DNA of 22,151 bases from Prochlorococcus sp. AG-686-P16. GTDB lineage: Bacteria; Cyanobacteriota; Cyanobacteriia; PCC-6307; Cyanobiaceae. The translations under genes were made by a program, and so were the position numbers. The DNA lies in assembly GCA_003208695.1 (NCBI GenBank), contig QCVY01000007.1, positions 1 to 22,151 on the forward strand, written 5' to 3'. The stretch's first letter is position 1, and each line of letters starts with the position of its first letter. Shown here in pieces: positions 1 to 7,974 of the stretch. The notes beneath the pieces were generated by a model. The model did no database searches. It saw only the letters and a list, made by a program, of their open reading frames with translations, and was not told the DNA's origin.

Positions 1-2
1 TT

Positions 3-182
3 GCAAAACCAATAGCAGAATTAGTTGGTACGCCATTAAGAAATGCAGAAGTAGCTTTTGGACCTTTTCAAGACCTATCAGATGGGTTGTCTCACTTTAC
101 AATGATGAAATTCTTGATTTTGTTTTTGATGAATGTGATCCTAAGATTTCAATTGGCAACAAATCAAAAAGTCATAGATTAA
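3..182 (+). CDS. 3' part of an open frame entering from the left, unidentified
   Basis: This frame is open from the left edge to a TAA at 180-182. Its first 20 or so residues (AKPIAELVGTPLRNAEVAFG) look like ordinary protein. From about position 63 the residues stop looking natural, because the DNA there encodes a GlyS-like sequence in another frame. The likely reading is the tail of an upstream gene, or pseudogene, joined out of frame to a foreign piece. I do not recognise the protein. Confidence 0.2.
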   Translation, partial: AKPIAELVGTPLRNAEVAFGPFQDLSDGLSHFTMMKFLILFLMNVILRFQLATNQKVID

Positions 183-286
183 TTAATAAAATTATTGAAA
201 TTCATTCTCCAGATAATTATTTTGAATTAATGGCTATTACAACTATAATTCACTACCAGTTAAATAAGCTTTTCGCTAATGTATAA
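63..286 (+). pseudogene. glyS-like fragment (glycyl-tRNA synthetase beta, internal piece)
   Basis: Frame 2 reads through a stretch that begins FSRPIRWVVSLYNDEILDF and continues to a segment with SKSHRLIN and PDNYFELM. This resembles the internal FxRPIRW...GHRF region of bacterial glycyl-tRNA synthetase beta subunits, about 150-220 residues into a protein of roughly 700. The resemblance stops after FELMA, and the frame ends at TAA 284-286. Upstream of FSRPIRW the same frame no longer looks like GlyS. Only about 60 residues of a large enzyme are present, so this cannot be a working glyS. It is most likely a remnant or a partial duplication. It shares its frame with the following sir gene, separated by the single TAA. 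Confidence 0.5.
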
Positions 287-307
287 AAAGAGATATGTTT
301 TGGTCCC

Positions 308-2098
308 TTGATCAAGGTCGAAAAAGTAAAAAAGAAAAAAGAAATAGAGAATCAAAAGACGGTTTGTTTAGCAAATGGTCTAGAAGTTTCAAAATTTGAA
401 AATTTCAAGAAAAGTAGTGATTTTTTAAAGGAACCACTTGCAAGCGAATTAAAAAATGAAAGCGATCATTTTACTAATGATGCTGTTCAGTTATTGAAAT
501 TTCATGGGAGTTATCAACAAGATAATAGAGAGAACAGGAAACCTGGCAAAAGTAAAGATTGGCAGATGATGCTTAGGTTAAGAAGTCCAGGTGGAGAAAT
601 ACCAGGTAAATTATTTTTATCTTTAGATGAATTATCTGACAAACTTGGAAACGGCACACTGAGGGTAACTACTAGACAAGCCTTTCAAATGCATGGAATA
701 AGAAAAGATAACTTAAAGGAAGTAATTAAATCCATTGTAAATTCAATGGGTTCGACTTTAGCTGCATGTGGGGACATAAATAGGAATGTCATGGCTCCGG
801 CTGCACCTTTTGAAACACCAGAATACATAATAGCAAGAACTTTAGCAGTAAAAGTTGCTGATCTTTTAACACCTGTAGCAGGACAAGGGACCTTTTTGGA
901 GCTATGGGCTGACGGCGATTTGGAATATACGATAAAACCAGATAAAGAAATTGAAGAGAATAGGAAATTACAATTTAAAGAGAATGTTTTTAGCGGTACA
1001 AAAAAAGAACCTTTATATGGATCTACATATCTTCCGAGAAAGTTTAAGTGTGCTGTTACCGTTCCAGGTGATAATTCTGTTGATCTCCTCACTAATGATA
1101 TTGGAATAGTTGCATTCACATCAAAAGAAGGTGACTTAGAAGGATGTAATTTTTATATCGGTGGAGGTATGGGGCGAACTCATAATAATGAAGAGACCTT
1201 TGCAAGAATTGCAGATCCACTTGGTTATGTTGAAAAAAAAGACACTTATGAACTAATTCAAAGTATTGTTGCAATTCAAAGAGATTATGGAGATAGGAAA
1301 TCAAGGAAAAATTCCAGAATGAAATACCTTTTGAATAGGAAAGGTATTAAATGGTTTAAAAAAATTCTTTTAGATAAATACTTTAGAAAAGAAATTAAGC
1401 CTTTAAGAAAAGAACCCGAAAATAAATTAATTGACTACCTAGGTTGGCATAAACAAAATAAAGATTATTTTTTTGTTGGATTACCTTTATTATCAGGAAG
1501 GCTTTCTGGAAAGAAGAAATCATTAATAAGAGATCTTGTTAAAGAAAATGATCTTGATCTAAGACTTACTCCTAATCAAGATATTCTGCTTTGTAATATT
1601 TCTAATAAAAATAAAAGCGAAATTAAAAAGGCCTTAAAAAAGATTGGATATGACAATCTTAACGACATCAATGAAATTCAAAGACATGCTCTTGCATGTC
1701 CAGCCCTCCCACTATGTGGTCTAGCTATGACCGAAGCTGAAAGAATTTTGCCTGAAGTTCTTTCTAGAATTGAAAACCTATTAAATGATATGAATATAGA
1801 AAAGACAATATTATTTAGGATGACAGGATGTCCTAATGGATGTACTAGACCTTATATGGCAGAATTGGCTCTTGTTGGGAGTGGGCAGAATAAATATCAA
1901 CTATGGTTGGGGGGAAGTAAAAACCTTCAAAGATTAGCTAAACCATATTTGCAAAGAATGGAACTTGATGATTTGGAAAAAACTATTCAACCTTTATTAG
2001 AATTTTGGAAGAAAAGCAGTCCAGAAAAAGATTTTGGGGATTGTATTAATAATCAAAAAGAATCTTTCATTACAAATTTACTAGGCGAGTTAAATTAA
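308..2098 (+). CDS. sir: Ferredoxin-sulfite reductase
   Basis: The gene encodes assimilatory sulfite reductase, which uses six electrons from reduced ferredoxin to turn sulfite into sulfide for cysteine synthesis in the cytosol. The 596-residue length fits the cyanobacterial and plant enzymes. The siroheme-binding arginine region reads RVTTRQAFQMHG at about residues 119-130. The four cysteines of the [4Fe-4S]-siroheme site follow the family pattern: CPALPLC at 464 and 470, then GCPNGC at 508 and 512. The ferredoxin-type enzyme is preferred over the NADPH flavoprotein-linked type because the organism is photosynthetic and no flavoprotein gene lies nearby. The start is TTG at 308. The frame is closed by TAA at 284-286 and holds no ATG before residue 86, so the unusual start is well supported. 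The gene converges on the dipeptidase gene with a 3-base gap. Confidence 0.95.
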   Translation: MIKVEKVKKKKEIENQKTVCLANGLEVSKFENFKKSSDFLKEPLASELKNESDHFTNDAVQLLKFHGSYQQDNRENRKPGKSKDWQMMLRLRSPGGEIPGKLFLSLDELSDKLGNGTLRVTTRQAFQMHGIRKDNLKEVIKSIVNSMGSTLAACGDINRNVMAPAAPFETPEYIIARTLAVKVADLLTPVAGQGTFLELWADGDLEYTIKPDKEIEENRKLQFKENVFSGTKKEPLYGSTYLPRKFKCAVTVPGDNSVDLLTNDIGIVAFTSKEGDLEGCNFYIGGGMGRTHNNEETFARIADPLGYVEKKDTYELIQSIVAIQRDYGDRKSRKNSRMKYLLNRKGIKWFKKILLDKYFRKEIKPLRKEPENKLIDYLGWHKQNKDYFFVGLPLLSGRLSGKKKSLIRDLVKENDLDLRLTPNQDILLCNISNKNKSEIKKALKKIGYDNLNDINEIQRHALACPALPLCGLAMTEAERILPEVLSRIENLLNDMNIEKTILFRMTGCPNGCTRPYMAELALVGSGQNKYQLWLGGSKNLQRLAKPYLQRMELDDLEKTIQPLLEFWKKSSPEKDFGDCINNQKESFITNLLGELN

Positions 2099-2101
2099 AT
2101 A

Positions 2102-2788
2102 TCAAATCTTCCCATACAAAGCATTAGGTTTTTTATTCTTCCAAGCCCATAGTTGATCTCCATAACTAAAATGCCACCACTCATTTGGATGCTGAACAAA
2201 TTCAAATTTAATCATAATTTCTTTTAGGAACCTTCTTCTTTCATTCCATATAATTGCATCTTCATTTTCAATATTATTATAAAAATCTGGTTTTGATTTA
2301 TCATCCATCTGATCAATATTACTTCCCATATCCATAATATTGCCATACTTATCTGCCAAAGTGATATCTAAAGCACCTCCAGTGGAATGTGGAGGAGGAC
2401 ATCTGTCATCAGACGAAGGATATGCCCAAAATTTCTCAACATTTTTTTTTACTAAAGGATATAGTTCCATATCTTTTTCAGAAGCATCAATATCTAGCCT
2501 TTCACATTCCAAAAGAAAAGCTCTATTGAACATAAATTTTTGGACTTCGATAGGTCTCCAACTGTCATAAATCAAAAGGGATAAAGAATTATTTTTTAAA
2601 TTTAAAAAATTATTTACTTTTATTAATCTCTTTACAACTTCTTCTCTTAATTTCCAAATGGACTTTTTTTCCTTATAAGGAGCACCTAGATCATAGTAAG
2701 GATGAGGATTAAGAAATTTAAAACAACTTGGTATTGTAATTAATTTATCTTTATTCTCCACAATGGGGATCTCATTCCAAACTTTCAA
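2102..2788 (-). CDS. D-alanyl-D-alanine dipeptidase, VanX/DdpX type (M15D)
   Basis: The 228-residue protein resembles zinc D-Ala-D-Ala dipeptidases of the VanX/DdpX family, which hydrolyse the free dipeptide. All expected active-site elements are visible. SWRP holds the conserved Arg at 78. PHSTGGALD supplies zinc ligands His134 and Asp141. NEWWH supplies the catalytic Glu203 and zinc ligand His206. The length is close to VanX (about 200). No signal peptide is obvious, which suggests a cytoplasmic role in recycling cell-wall dipeptides. There are no vanH/vanA-like or dipeptide-transport genes beside it, so a link to glycopeptide resistance is not indicated. The start is a TTG at 2786-2788; no ATG exists in this frame upstream. 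It lies head to tail with recG, 58 bases downstream of it. Confidence 0.85.
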   Translation of the reverse strand: MKVWNEIPIVENKDKLITIPSCFKFLNPHPYYDLGAPYKEKKSIWKLREEVVKRLIKVNNFLNLKNNSLSLLIYDSWRPIEVQKFMFNRAFLLECERLDIDASEKDMELYPLVKKNVEKFWAYPSSDDRCPPPHSTGGALDITLADKYGNIMDMGSNIDQMDDKSKPDFYNNIENEDAIIWNERRRFLKEIMIKFEFVQHPNEWWHFSYGDQLWAWKNKKPNALYGKI

Positions 2789-2846
2789 TGAACATTGTCT
2801 ATTAATTTTATTTTTGCATATATTTAAAAATTGACAATTAAAAGTT

Positions 2847-5303
2847 TTAATTTAAGAAGTCATGAATAAATTTATTATCAGAATTGTCGATTAGCAAATC
2901 TTTTAATAAAATATTTTTTCTTAAGTCAGGATCTTCAATTATTACCCTCTGAGCCTCTTCTCTAGCCTTTTCAATTAAGACTTTATTATTTGGTAAGTTA
3001 TCCAATACAAAATCAGGTAATCCCGACTGCTTATATCCCAAGAGCTGGCCTGGACCTCTAAGTTCCAAGTCTTTTTCCGCGATATAAAAACCATCATTAG
3101 ATTTTTCTAAAACACTTAGCCTTTTATTTTCTAATCCATTTTTTTCAGAGGTAACTAAATAACAAAATGATTTATGGGATCCTCTCCCAACTCTCCCTCG
3201 TAACTGGTGTAATTGAGACAACCCAAATCTTTCTGAATTATAAATAATCATAATTGAAGCATTAGGTACATCAATTCCTACCTCAATAACTGTAGTTGAG
3301 ACCAATATATTTACTTCATTATTTACAAAAGAATTAATGACATTATTTTTCTCTTCAGAATTTAATTTTCCGTGTAATAGTCCAACTTTATTTTTTAAAA
3401 AAATTTCCTCTGATAAATATTTAAAAATCCTTTTTGCAGAACTTAAATTCATTTTTTCAGAATCTTCAATTAATGGCAAAATTACATAAGCTTGCTTCCC
3501 ATTATCTATCTCATTCTCAACATGTTTAAATAGTTTATTTAACTCTTCTTCTGAAATAATATTTGTTGTTATTGGTACTCTTCCTGGGGGGAGTTCTGTA
3601 ATCTGACTAATATCTAAATCACCATACAGTGACAAAGCGAGAGTCCTAGGTATAGGAGTAGCTGTCATTGATAACAAATTAGTATTATCTCCTTTATTAA
3701 GTAATCGATTTCTTTGTGTAACACCAAACCTATGCTGTTCATCAATAACTACCATCCCTAATGAATTAAAGACAACTTTATCTTCAAATAATGCATGAGT
3801 ACCTACGAGAATATCTACCATTCCATTTTTTAAATTTGTAAGTATTTCTTTTCTTTTTTTCTCTGGGGTATTACCTGTAAGAAGTTCTACAGAAACTAAA
3901 AGTGGGTTTAAGAATTTTATTAAATTCTTATAGTGTTGTAAGGCAAGTACTTCAGTAGGTACCATTAATGCACCTTGTTGATCTTTTTCAAGTTCAATTA
4001 AAAGAGATGCTATTGCAATAATAGTTTTACCACTGCCAACATCTCCTTGTAGTAGTCTCGACATCGGTGTTAAATCTGATAAATCATATTTAATTTCATC
4101 AAGTACTTTTTCCTGGGATTTTGTTAATTGAAAAGGAACTTTATTTAAAAAATCTTTAAGTAAAAAATTCTTTTTAATAGATTTTTGAATAGTTAATTTT
4201 TTATTATTCTTCCTTTTTCTCAATAAAAACTTCATTTGTAATAGAAATAGTTCATCAAATACCAATCGTTTTTTTGACTCAATCAAAGCATTCTGATTTA
4301 TTGGTAAATGAATATTGATTAAAGAATCACTTTTTGAAACTAAAGATAAGGAATTAAGTTGTTTTTGATTAAGCAGGTCTGGATATTGTTTTGAATAAAT
4401 AATTACTTTTTTAATTAATTTTATAAAACTTATATTTGATAATGATTCTGATAAAGAATATAAAGGCATAATCTTTCCAGAGAAATTAAAAGATTCTTCA
4501 TTTTTATTTAAAATTTCTATCTGCGGGTCTACAAAATTTTTCCCATACTCAGATAATTTGACCTTGCCAGATATCGCTAATTTAGTACCTGGAATATATA
4601 AGGATTTCTGAGAAGAAAAAAAAGAATAAGATCTAAATCTCTTGCCTAAAAAGAATTTTGTGACTTTTATTGAGGAAGTCTCATCAAATATCACTATATT
4701 CATTATTGATAAATTACTATTATTTTGACTCTTATAAATATAAAACTTTTTAATAGTTGCAATACAGGTATATAAATTATCAGGCTTTAAATTAATTATT
4801 TTAACTCTATTTGTATAATCTAAATAGGTTCGTGGAAAATAATTAATTATGTCTTTTATCTTATATATACCTAATTCATTTAGCTTATTTTTATTAATCT
4901 TACCTATACTTTTTATTAACCCAATATCTGAATTTAAAGATAGATTAAAATCTATGACTTTTGAATAATAACTATCTGTATTTTCATTAATAGAGTTTAA
5001 ATCAATAGATTTGCTTAATTTAAGTAGACCCTTTCTAGTATCAATTACCAATCTTTTTCTTTGATTGACGTCTAAATCATTATATTCAGAATATTTAATT
5101 GAGAATTCACTAAATAATTTGATAAATTCATTAGTTAATTTCAAATTATCTAAATTACTTAATGACTTATTTAAATAATCATTAAAACGTTGTTTTTTAC
5201 CTAGTAAATTAGTAAATTTATTTTCTGATTCAAGCGTAAGAGATTTTTGAAGGGGCCTTAGCCAATCCTTAATTAAGTTAATATATTCATCATTATTAGT
5301 CAC
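2847..5303 (-). CDS. recG: ATP-dependent DNA helicase RecG
   Basis: RecG is a superfamily 2 helicase that regresses stalled replication forks and migrates branched recombination intermediates. The 818-residue protein is longer than the E. coli enzyme (693). The extra sequence lies at the N-terminus, about 120 residues before the wedge domain, as in other cyanobacterial and plastid RecG. Visible motifs are the Walker A GDVGSGKT at 420-427, DEQH at 521-524, TATPIPRT from about 547, and the C-terminal QLHQLRGRVGRG motif VI. The FPRTYLDY segment at about 156 marks the start of the wedge domain. The start is GTG at 5301-5303. It is the last gene of the rpsB-tsf-unknown-recG run, with 35 bases after the preceding gene. 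Confidence 0.95.
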   Translation of the reverse strand: MTNNDEYINLIKDWLRPLQKSLTLESENKFTNLLGKKQRFNDYLNKSLSNLDNLKLTNEFIKLFSEFSIKYSEYNDLDVNQRKRLVIDTRKGLLKLSKSIDLNSINENTDSYYSKVIDFNLSLNSDIGLIKSIGKINKNKLNELGIYKIKDIINYFPRTYLDYTNRVKIINLKPDNLYTCIATIKKFYIYKSQNNSNLSIMNIVIFDETSSIKVTKFFLGKRFRSYSFFSSQKSLYIPGTKLAISGKVKLSEYGKNFVDPQIEILNKNEESFNFSGKIMPLYSLSESLSNISFIKLIKKVIIYSKQYPDLLNQKQLNSLSLVSKSDSLINIHLPINQNALIESKKRLVFDELFLLQMKFLLRKRKNNKKLTIQKSIKKNFLLKDFLNKVPFQLTKSQEKVLDEIKYDLSDLTPMSRLLQGDVGSGKTIIAIASLLIELEKDQQGALMVPTEVLALQHYKNLIKFLNPLLVSVELLTGNTPEKKRKEILTNLKNGMVDILVGTHALFEDKVVFNSLGMVVIDEQHRFGVTQRNRLLNKGDNTNLLSMTATPIPRTLALSLYGDLDISQITELPPGRVPITTNIISEEELNKLFKHVENEIDNGKQAYVILPLIEDSEKMNLSSAKRIFKYLSEEIFLKNKVGLLHGKLNSEEKNNVINSFVNNEVNILVSTTVIEVGIDVPNASIMIIYNSERFGLSQLHQLRGRVGRGSHKSFCYLVTSEKNGLENKRLSVLEKSNDGFYIAEKDLELRGPGQLLGYKQSGLPDFVLDNLPNNKVLIEKAREEAQRVIIEDPDLRKNILLKDLLIDNSDNKFIHDFLN

Positions 5304-5338
5304 ATTATCAATAAAATAAATTAAAATTTAAATTTAAA

Positions 5339-6412
5339 TCACTTTGAATTATTTGAGGCAAGTTCCTTATTTTTCCAATAACTTTGCTTTTTATTTAATA
5401 ATCTAAACCTATTTTTTAGTTCATTTATATTATTTCTACAGATTGAAAGATCTAAATTGTCAAACTCTAATTCAACATTAGTTATATTAAATAAGTCGAT
5501 ATCAGAAGATTTAATACTTTTTGCAGATAACTCATTTGAATTTAAATCATATCTTATAACAAAAGGACTTGGATGTTTTATTAAGTAATTATTTTTTGAT
5601 AAACAATTGAAGGTATCTTCAGATATATTTGTTTTAATTAATTTTATTTTAAATAATTCGGAATTAACCTTATATGATAGGTTTAACAAAAAATTGCTAA
5701 AAGATTTATCAATAAATTCAAAAATATTTAAATTATCACTTGATATAAAAGCATCACTTAGTTGATCTTTTATTTTATCATAATGATTTAATTTCTTATC
5801 ATTTGTTTCTTCTATTAATTCAAGAACAGCTTTAACTGTATGTTTTTCATCTTCAATCTTTTTAATACTAATTTCTTTAGAAAAAGAATTTAAATAATTA
5901 CTTTCATCGAAATTTACAGAGGAGATTTCATCTTCACTCAAAGTTTCATAATATTCATATAAATTTAAATTGTTATTGCAATGAAATTCTATGGATTCGT
6001 TAGTAATTAATTCATTCTCATGATCAACATTTACTCTTTGATATTCTTTTGATTTCCCTAATTCTTTTAAGACATTTACATTTACTAACTGTTTTATAGG
6101 ATCACTAATTTCACCTAACTTAAGTTGTTCAATCGTTATTAAAGGAAGTTTAGAATTGATAAGCAACCTAATATTTTTTTTAAAAAATATAATTAAATCC
6201 TTTGAATGTAATGCTGTGTCTCTATTAGAAAAGTCAGTATAAATTCCAACTATTCCTTTTTCAGCAGAGGTAAGTATAGATTTTCTTACTATCTTAAAAT
6301 AAGTCTCATATTCTCTGTAAATATTTTTTATTAATATATTTTTTTGAATTTCAGCCCTCTTGAGCTGAATAGTTACTTCTTTTGAATTTTTACCTTTGAT
6401 ACTATTATTCAA
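5339..6412 (-). CDS. Conserved cyanobacterial protein of unknown function
   Basis: This 357-residue soluble-looking protein has no signal peptide or membrane segment. I recognise it only as the uncharacterised gene found between tsf and recG in picocyanobacteria. The N-terminal part (about 1-115) is mixed helical and charged. The centre (about 125-215) is acidic and low in complexity, probably a flexible linker. The C-terminal part (about 225-350) looks like a folded domain with a stretch PFVIRYDLN near 285 and a conserved-looking tail around CRNNINELKNRFRLLNKKQSYW. No catalytic motif is evident. The start is TTG at 6410-6412, five bases after the tsf stop, so it is probably translated together with tsf. 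Its place behind two translation genes hints at a ribosome- or DNA-related role, but this is only context. Confidence 0.8.
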   Translation of the reverse strand: MNNSIKGKNSKEVTIQLKRAEIQKNILIKNIYREYETYFKIVRKSILTSAEKGIVGIYTDFSNRDTALHSKDLIIFFKKNIRLLINSKLPLITIEQLKLGEISDPIKQLVNVNVLKELGKSKEYQRVNVDHENELITNESIEFHCNNNLNLYEYYETLSEDEISSVNFDESNYLNSFSKEISIKKIEDEKHTVKAVLELIEETNDKKLNHYDKIKDQLSDAFISSDNLNIFEFIDKSFSNFLLNLSYKVNSELFKIKLIKTNISEDTFNCLSKNNYLIKHPSPFVIRYDLNSNELSAKSIKSSDIDLFNITNVELEFDNLDLSICRNNINELKNRFRLLNKKQSYWKNKELASNNSK

Positions 6413-6417
6413 GTTAT

Positions 6418-7074
6418 TTAGTTTGCCTTTAAAGATGCGACTTCATCAGCAAAGTCCATCTCATTTTTTTCAATACCTTCTCCTAATGTATATCTAGTAA
6501 AACGTCTAACTTTGATATTTTCACCAATTTTTGCTGCTGCTTGTTTTACAAGGTCCTCAACTGTTAATGCACTATCTTTAATGTAAGGTTGAGAAAGTAA
6601 GACTAACTCATTTAGTCTTTTAGCTATTCTTCCCTCAACAATTTTTTCTTTAATATTTTCAGGTTTGCTCGACAAATCATCTCTGCCCATTTCTATTTGT
6701 TTTTCTTTGTCTACAATATCTTTAGGTATTTGATCAATAGAAACGTACTCTACATTTGGACAAGCTGCAACTTGCATAGATACATCCTTTAAAAGTGATT
6801 GAAATATATCTCCTCTAGCAACGAAATCAGTTTCACAATTTAGTTCTAAAAGAACACCCACCCTTGAACCCGTATGTATATAACTGCCAATAGAACCTTC
6901 AGCAGCAATTCGTCCAGATTTCTTCTCTGCACTTGCTATACCTTTCTTCCTTAACCATTCTAAAGCTTTTTCAACATTTCCATCTGTTTCGTTTAAAGCC
7001 TTTTTGCAATCCATCATTCCTGCTCCAGTCTTATCTCTAAGATCCTTAACTAGTTTTGCTGTAATGTTTCCCAT
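6418..7074 (-). CDS. tsf: Translation elongation factor Ts
   Basis: EF-Ts is the guanine nucleotide exchange factor that regenerates EF-Tu-GTP. The N-terminal UBA-like module is clear, with VKDLRDKTGAGMMDCKKAL at about 9-27. The family signature region ELNCETDFVARGD sits near 77-89. At 218 residues it is the short cyanobacterial form, lacking part of the core found in the 283-residue E. coli protein. It starts at ATG, 43 bases after rpsB, in the widely conserved rpsB-tsf order, and is likely cotranscribed from the rpsB promoter. Confidence 0.97.
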   Translation of the reverse strand: MGNITAKLVKDLRDKTGAGMMDCKKALNETDGNVEKALEWLRKKGIASAEKKSGRIAAEGSIGSYIHTGSRVGVLLELNCETDFVARGDIFQSLLKDVSMQVAACPNVEYVSIDQIPKDIVDKEKQIEMGRDDLSSKPENIKEKIVEGRIAKRLNELVLLSQPYIKDSALTVEDLVKQAAAKIGENIKVRRFTRYTLGEGIEKNEMDFADEVASLKAN

Positions 7075-7117
7075 TTAAAAGATAATGTTTTTGTTTTTAT
7101 TAAAGTTTGAAAGTAAA

Positions 7118-7822
7118 TTAATTTTTTCTTTGATCGTTAGAACCTTTTCTTCCCTCATTGATTGCATCTGCAAGTCGTCCTAAAATTAGTTGAACAGACC
7201 TAACTGCATCATCATTGCATGGAATAGGAACTTCACACAAATCAGGATCACAGTTAGTATCTAACATTGATACCAAAGAAATGTCTAATTTCCTAGCTTC
7301 GAGAACAGCATTAGATTCTCTTCTTTGATCTACAAGAACAACTACATCAGGTAATCTTCTCATACCTTTAAGACCACCTAAATACTTCTGTAAGCGTTCT
7401 AGTTCTCGTCTCAGAACAGCAGCTTCTTTTTTAGGTCTCATAGCGATTGCACCACTACTTTCCATTCTTTCAAGATCCTTCAATCTTTCTATCCTAGCTT
7501 TCATAGTAGTCCAGTTAGTGAGCATACCTCCTAGCCATCTCTGATTTACATAAGCAGCGCCACATCTAACAGCTTCCTGAGCAACAACATCTGATGCTTG
7601 CTTCTTGGTACCTACAAAAAGAAACCTTTTTCCACTTTTTGCAGCATTCCTTGTCCACTTATAAGCATTATTCATACACAAAGCAGTTTTAACAAGATCA
7701 ATAATATGAACACCATTTCTCGCGCAATATATATATTTAGACATTTTGGGATTCCAACGTCTAGTTTGATGCCCAAAATGGGCACCAGCTTCCATCATTT
7801 CAGATAGTGATACAACAGCCAT
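7118..7822 (-). CDS. rpsB: 30S ribosomal protein S2
   Basis: S2 is a small-subunit ribosomal protein that bridges head and body and helps recruit S1. The 234-residue sequence carries the family N-terminus with AGAHFGHQTRRWNPKM, the segment GVHIIDLVKT, the LGGMLTNW stretch and the C-terminal IPCNDDAVRSVQLI block. The ATG at 7820-7822 follows an AT-rich spacer without a usable Shine-Dalgarno: the only GGAGG lies about 25 bases upstream, inside a predicted hairpin. The gene heads the rpsB-tsf-unknown-recG run and has its own extended -10 promoter and structured leader. Confidence 0.98.
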   Translation of the reverse strand: MAVVSLSEMMEAGAHFGHQTRRWNPKMSKYIYCARNGVHIIDLVKTALCMNNAYKWTRNAAKSGKRFLFVGTKKQASDVVAQEAVRCGAAYVNQRWLGGMLTNWTTMKARIERLKDLERMESSGAIAMRPKKEAAVLRRELERLQKYLGGLKGMRRLPDVVVLVDQRRESNAVLEARKLDISLVSMLDTNCDPDLCEVPIPCNDDAVRSVQLILGRLADAINEGRKGSNDQRKN

Positions 7823-7832
7823 GTTTAAATAA

Positions 7833-7887
7833 GTTTCGGGTTAGCCTCCATCCGACGGGAAATTTAAATGTTTAAATCACCCGAAAC
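7833..7887 (-). promoter_or_regulatory. Structured 5' leader of rpsB (9-bp closing stem)
   Basis: In the rpsB transcript the arms GTTTCGGGT (complement of 7879-7887) and ACCCGAAAC (complement of 7833-7841) pair perfectly over 9 bp and enclose 37 bases. The enclosed segment holds CCCGTCGGATGGAGG, so the only SD-like GGAGG is buried inside the structure about 25 bases before the ATG. The 10-base sequence ATTTAAACAT occurs twice: once inside the loop and once immediately before and overlapping the start codon (7821-7830 and 7868-7877 on the + strand). Such a leader could be the target of autogenous repression by S2, as known for rpsB in enterobacteria, but that function here is inference. Confidence 0.5.
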
Positions 7888-7916
7888 AGTCAGATGTGTG
7901 GTTTTAAGTTTCACTT

Positions 7917-7925
7917 ATCATAGCA
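7917..7925 (-). promoter_or_regulatory. rpsB extended -10 promoter element
   Basis: Read on the minus strand the sequence is TGCTATGAT: an extended TGn followed by TATGAT, matching the sigma-70 TATAAT box at five of six positions. No good -35 box is present at 17 bp, which is consistent with an extended -10 promoter. Transcription would begin near 7910, giving a leader of about 88 bases before the rpsB ATG that includes the predicted hairpin. Confidence 0.5.
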
Positions 7926-7974
7926 AATAATCTGAATTCCTAAAAGGATAGCTTTTAAGATTAATCATTAAAAT

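Noticed and set aside
685..1119. Open frame antisense to sir
   Set aside because: It is a shadow of the conserved sir coding sequence, with no motif and no promoter of its own.
2836..2852. AATTAAAA-G-TTTTAATT palindrome at the end of recG
   Set aside because: It has no GC pairs and no usable loop, so it is not a convincing terminator; such palindromes are expected in AT-rich DNA.
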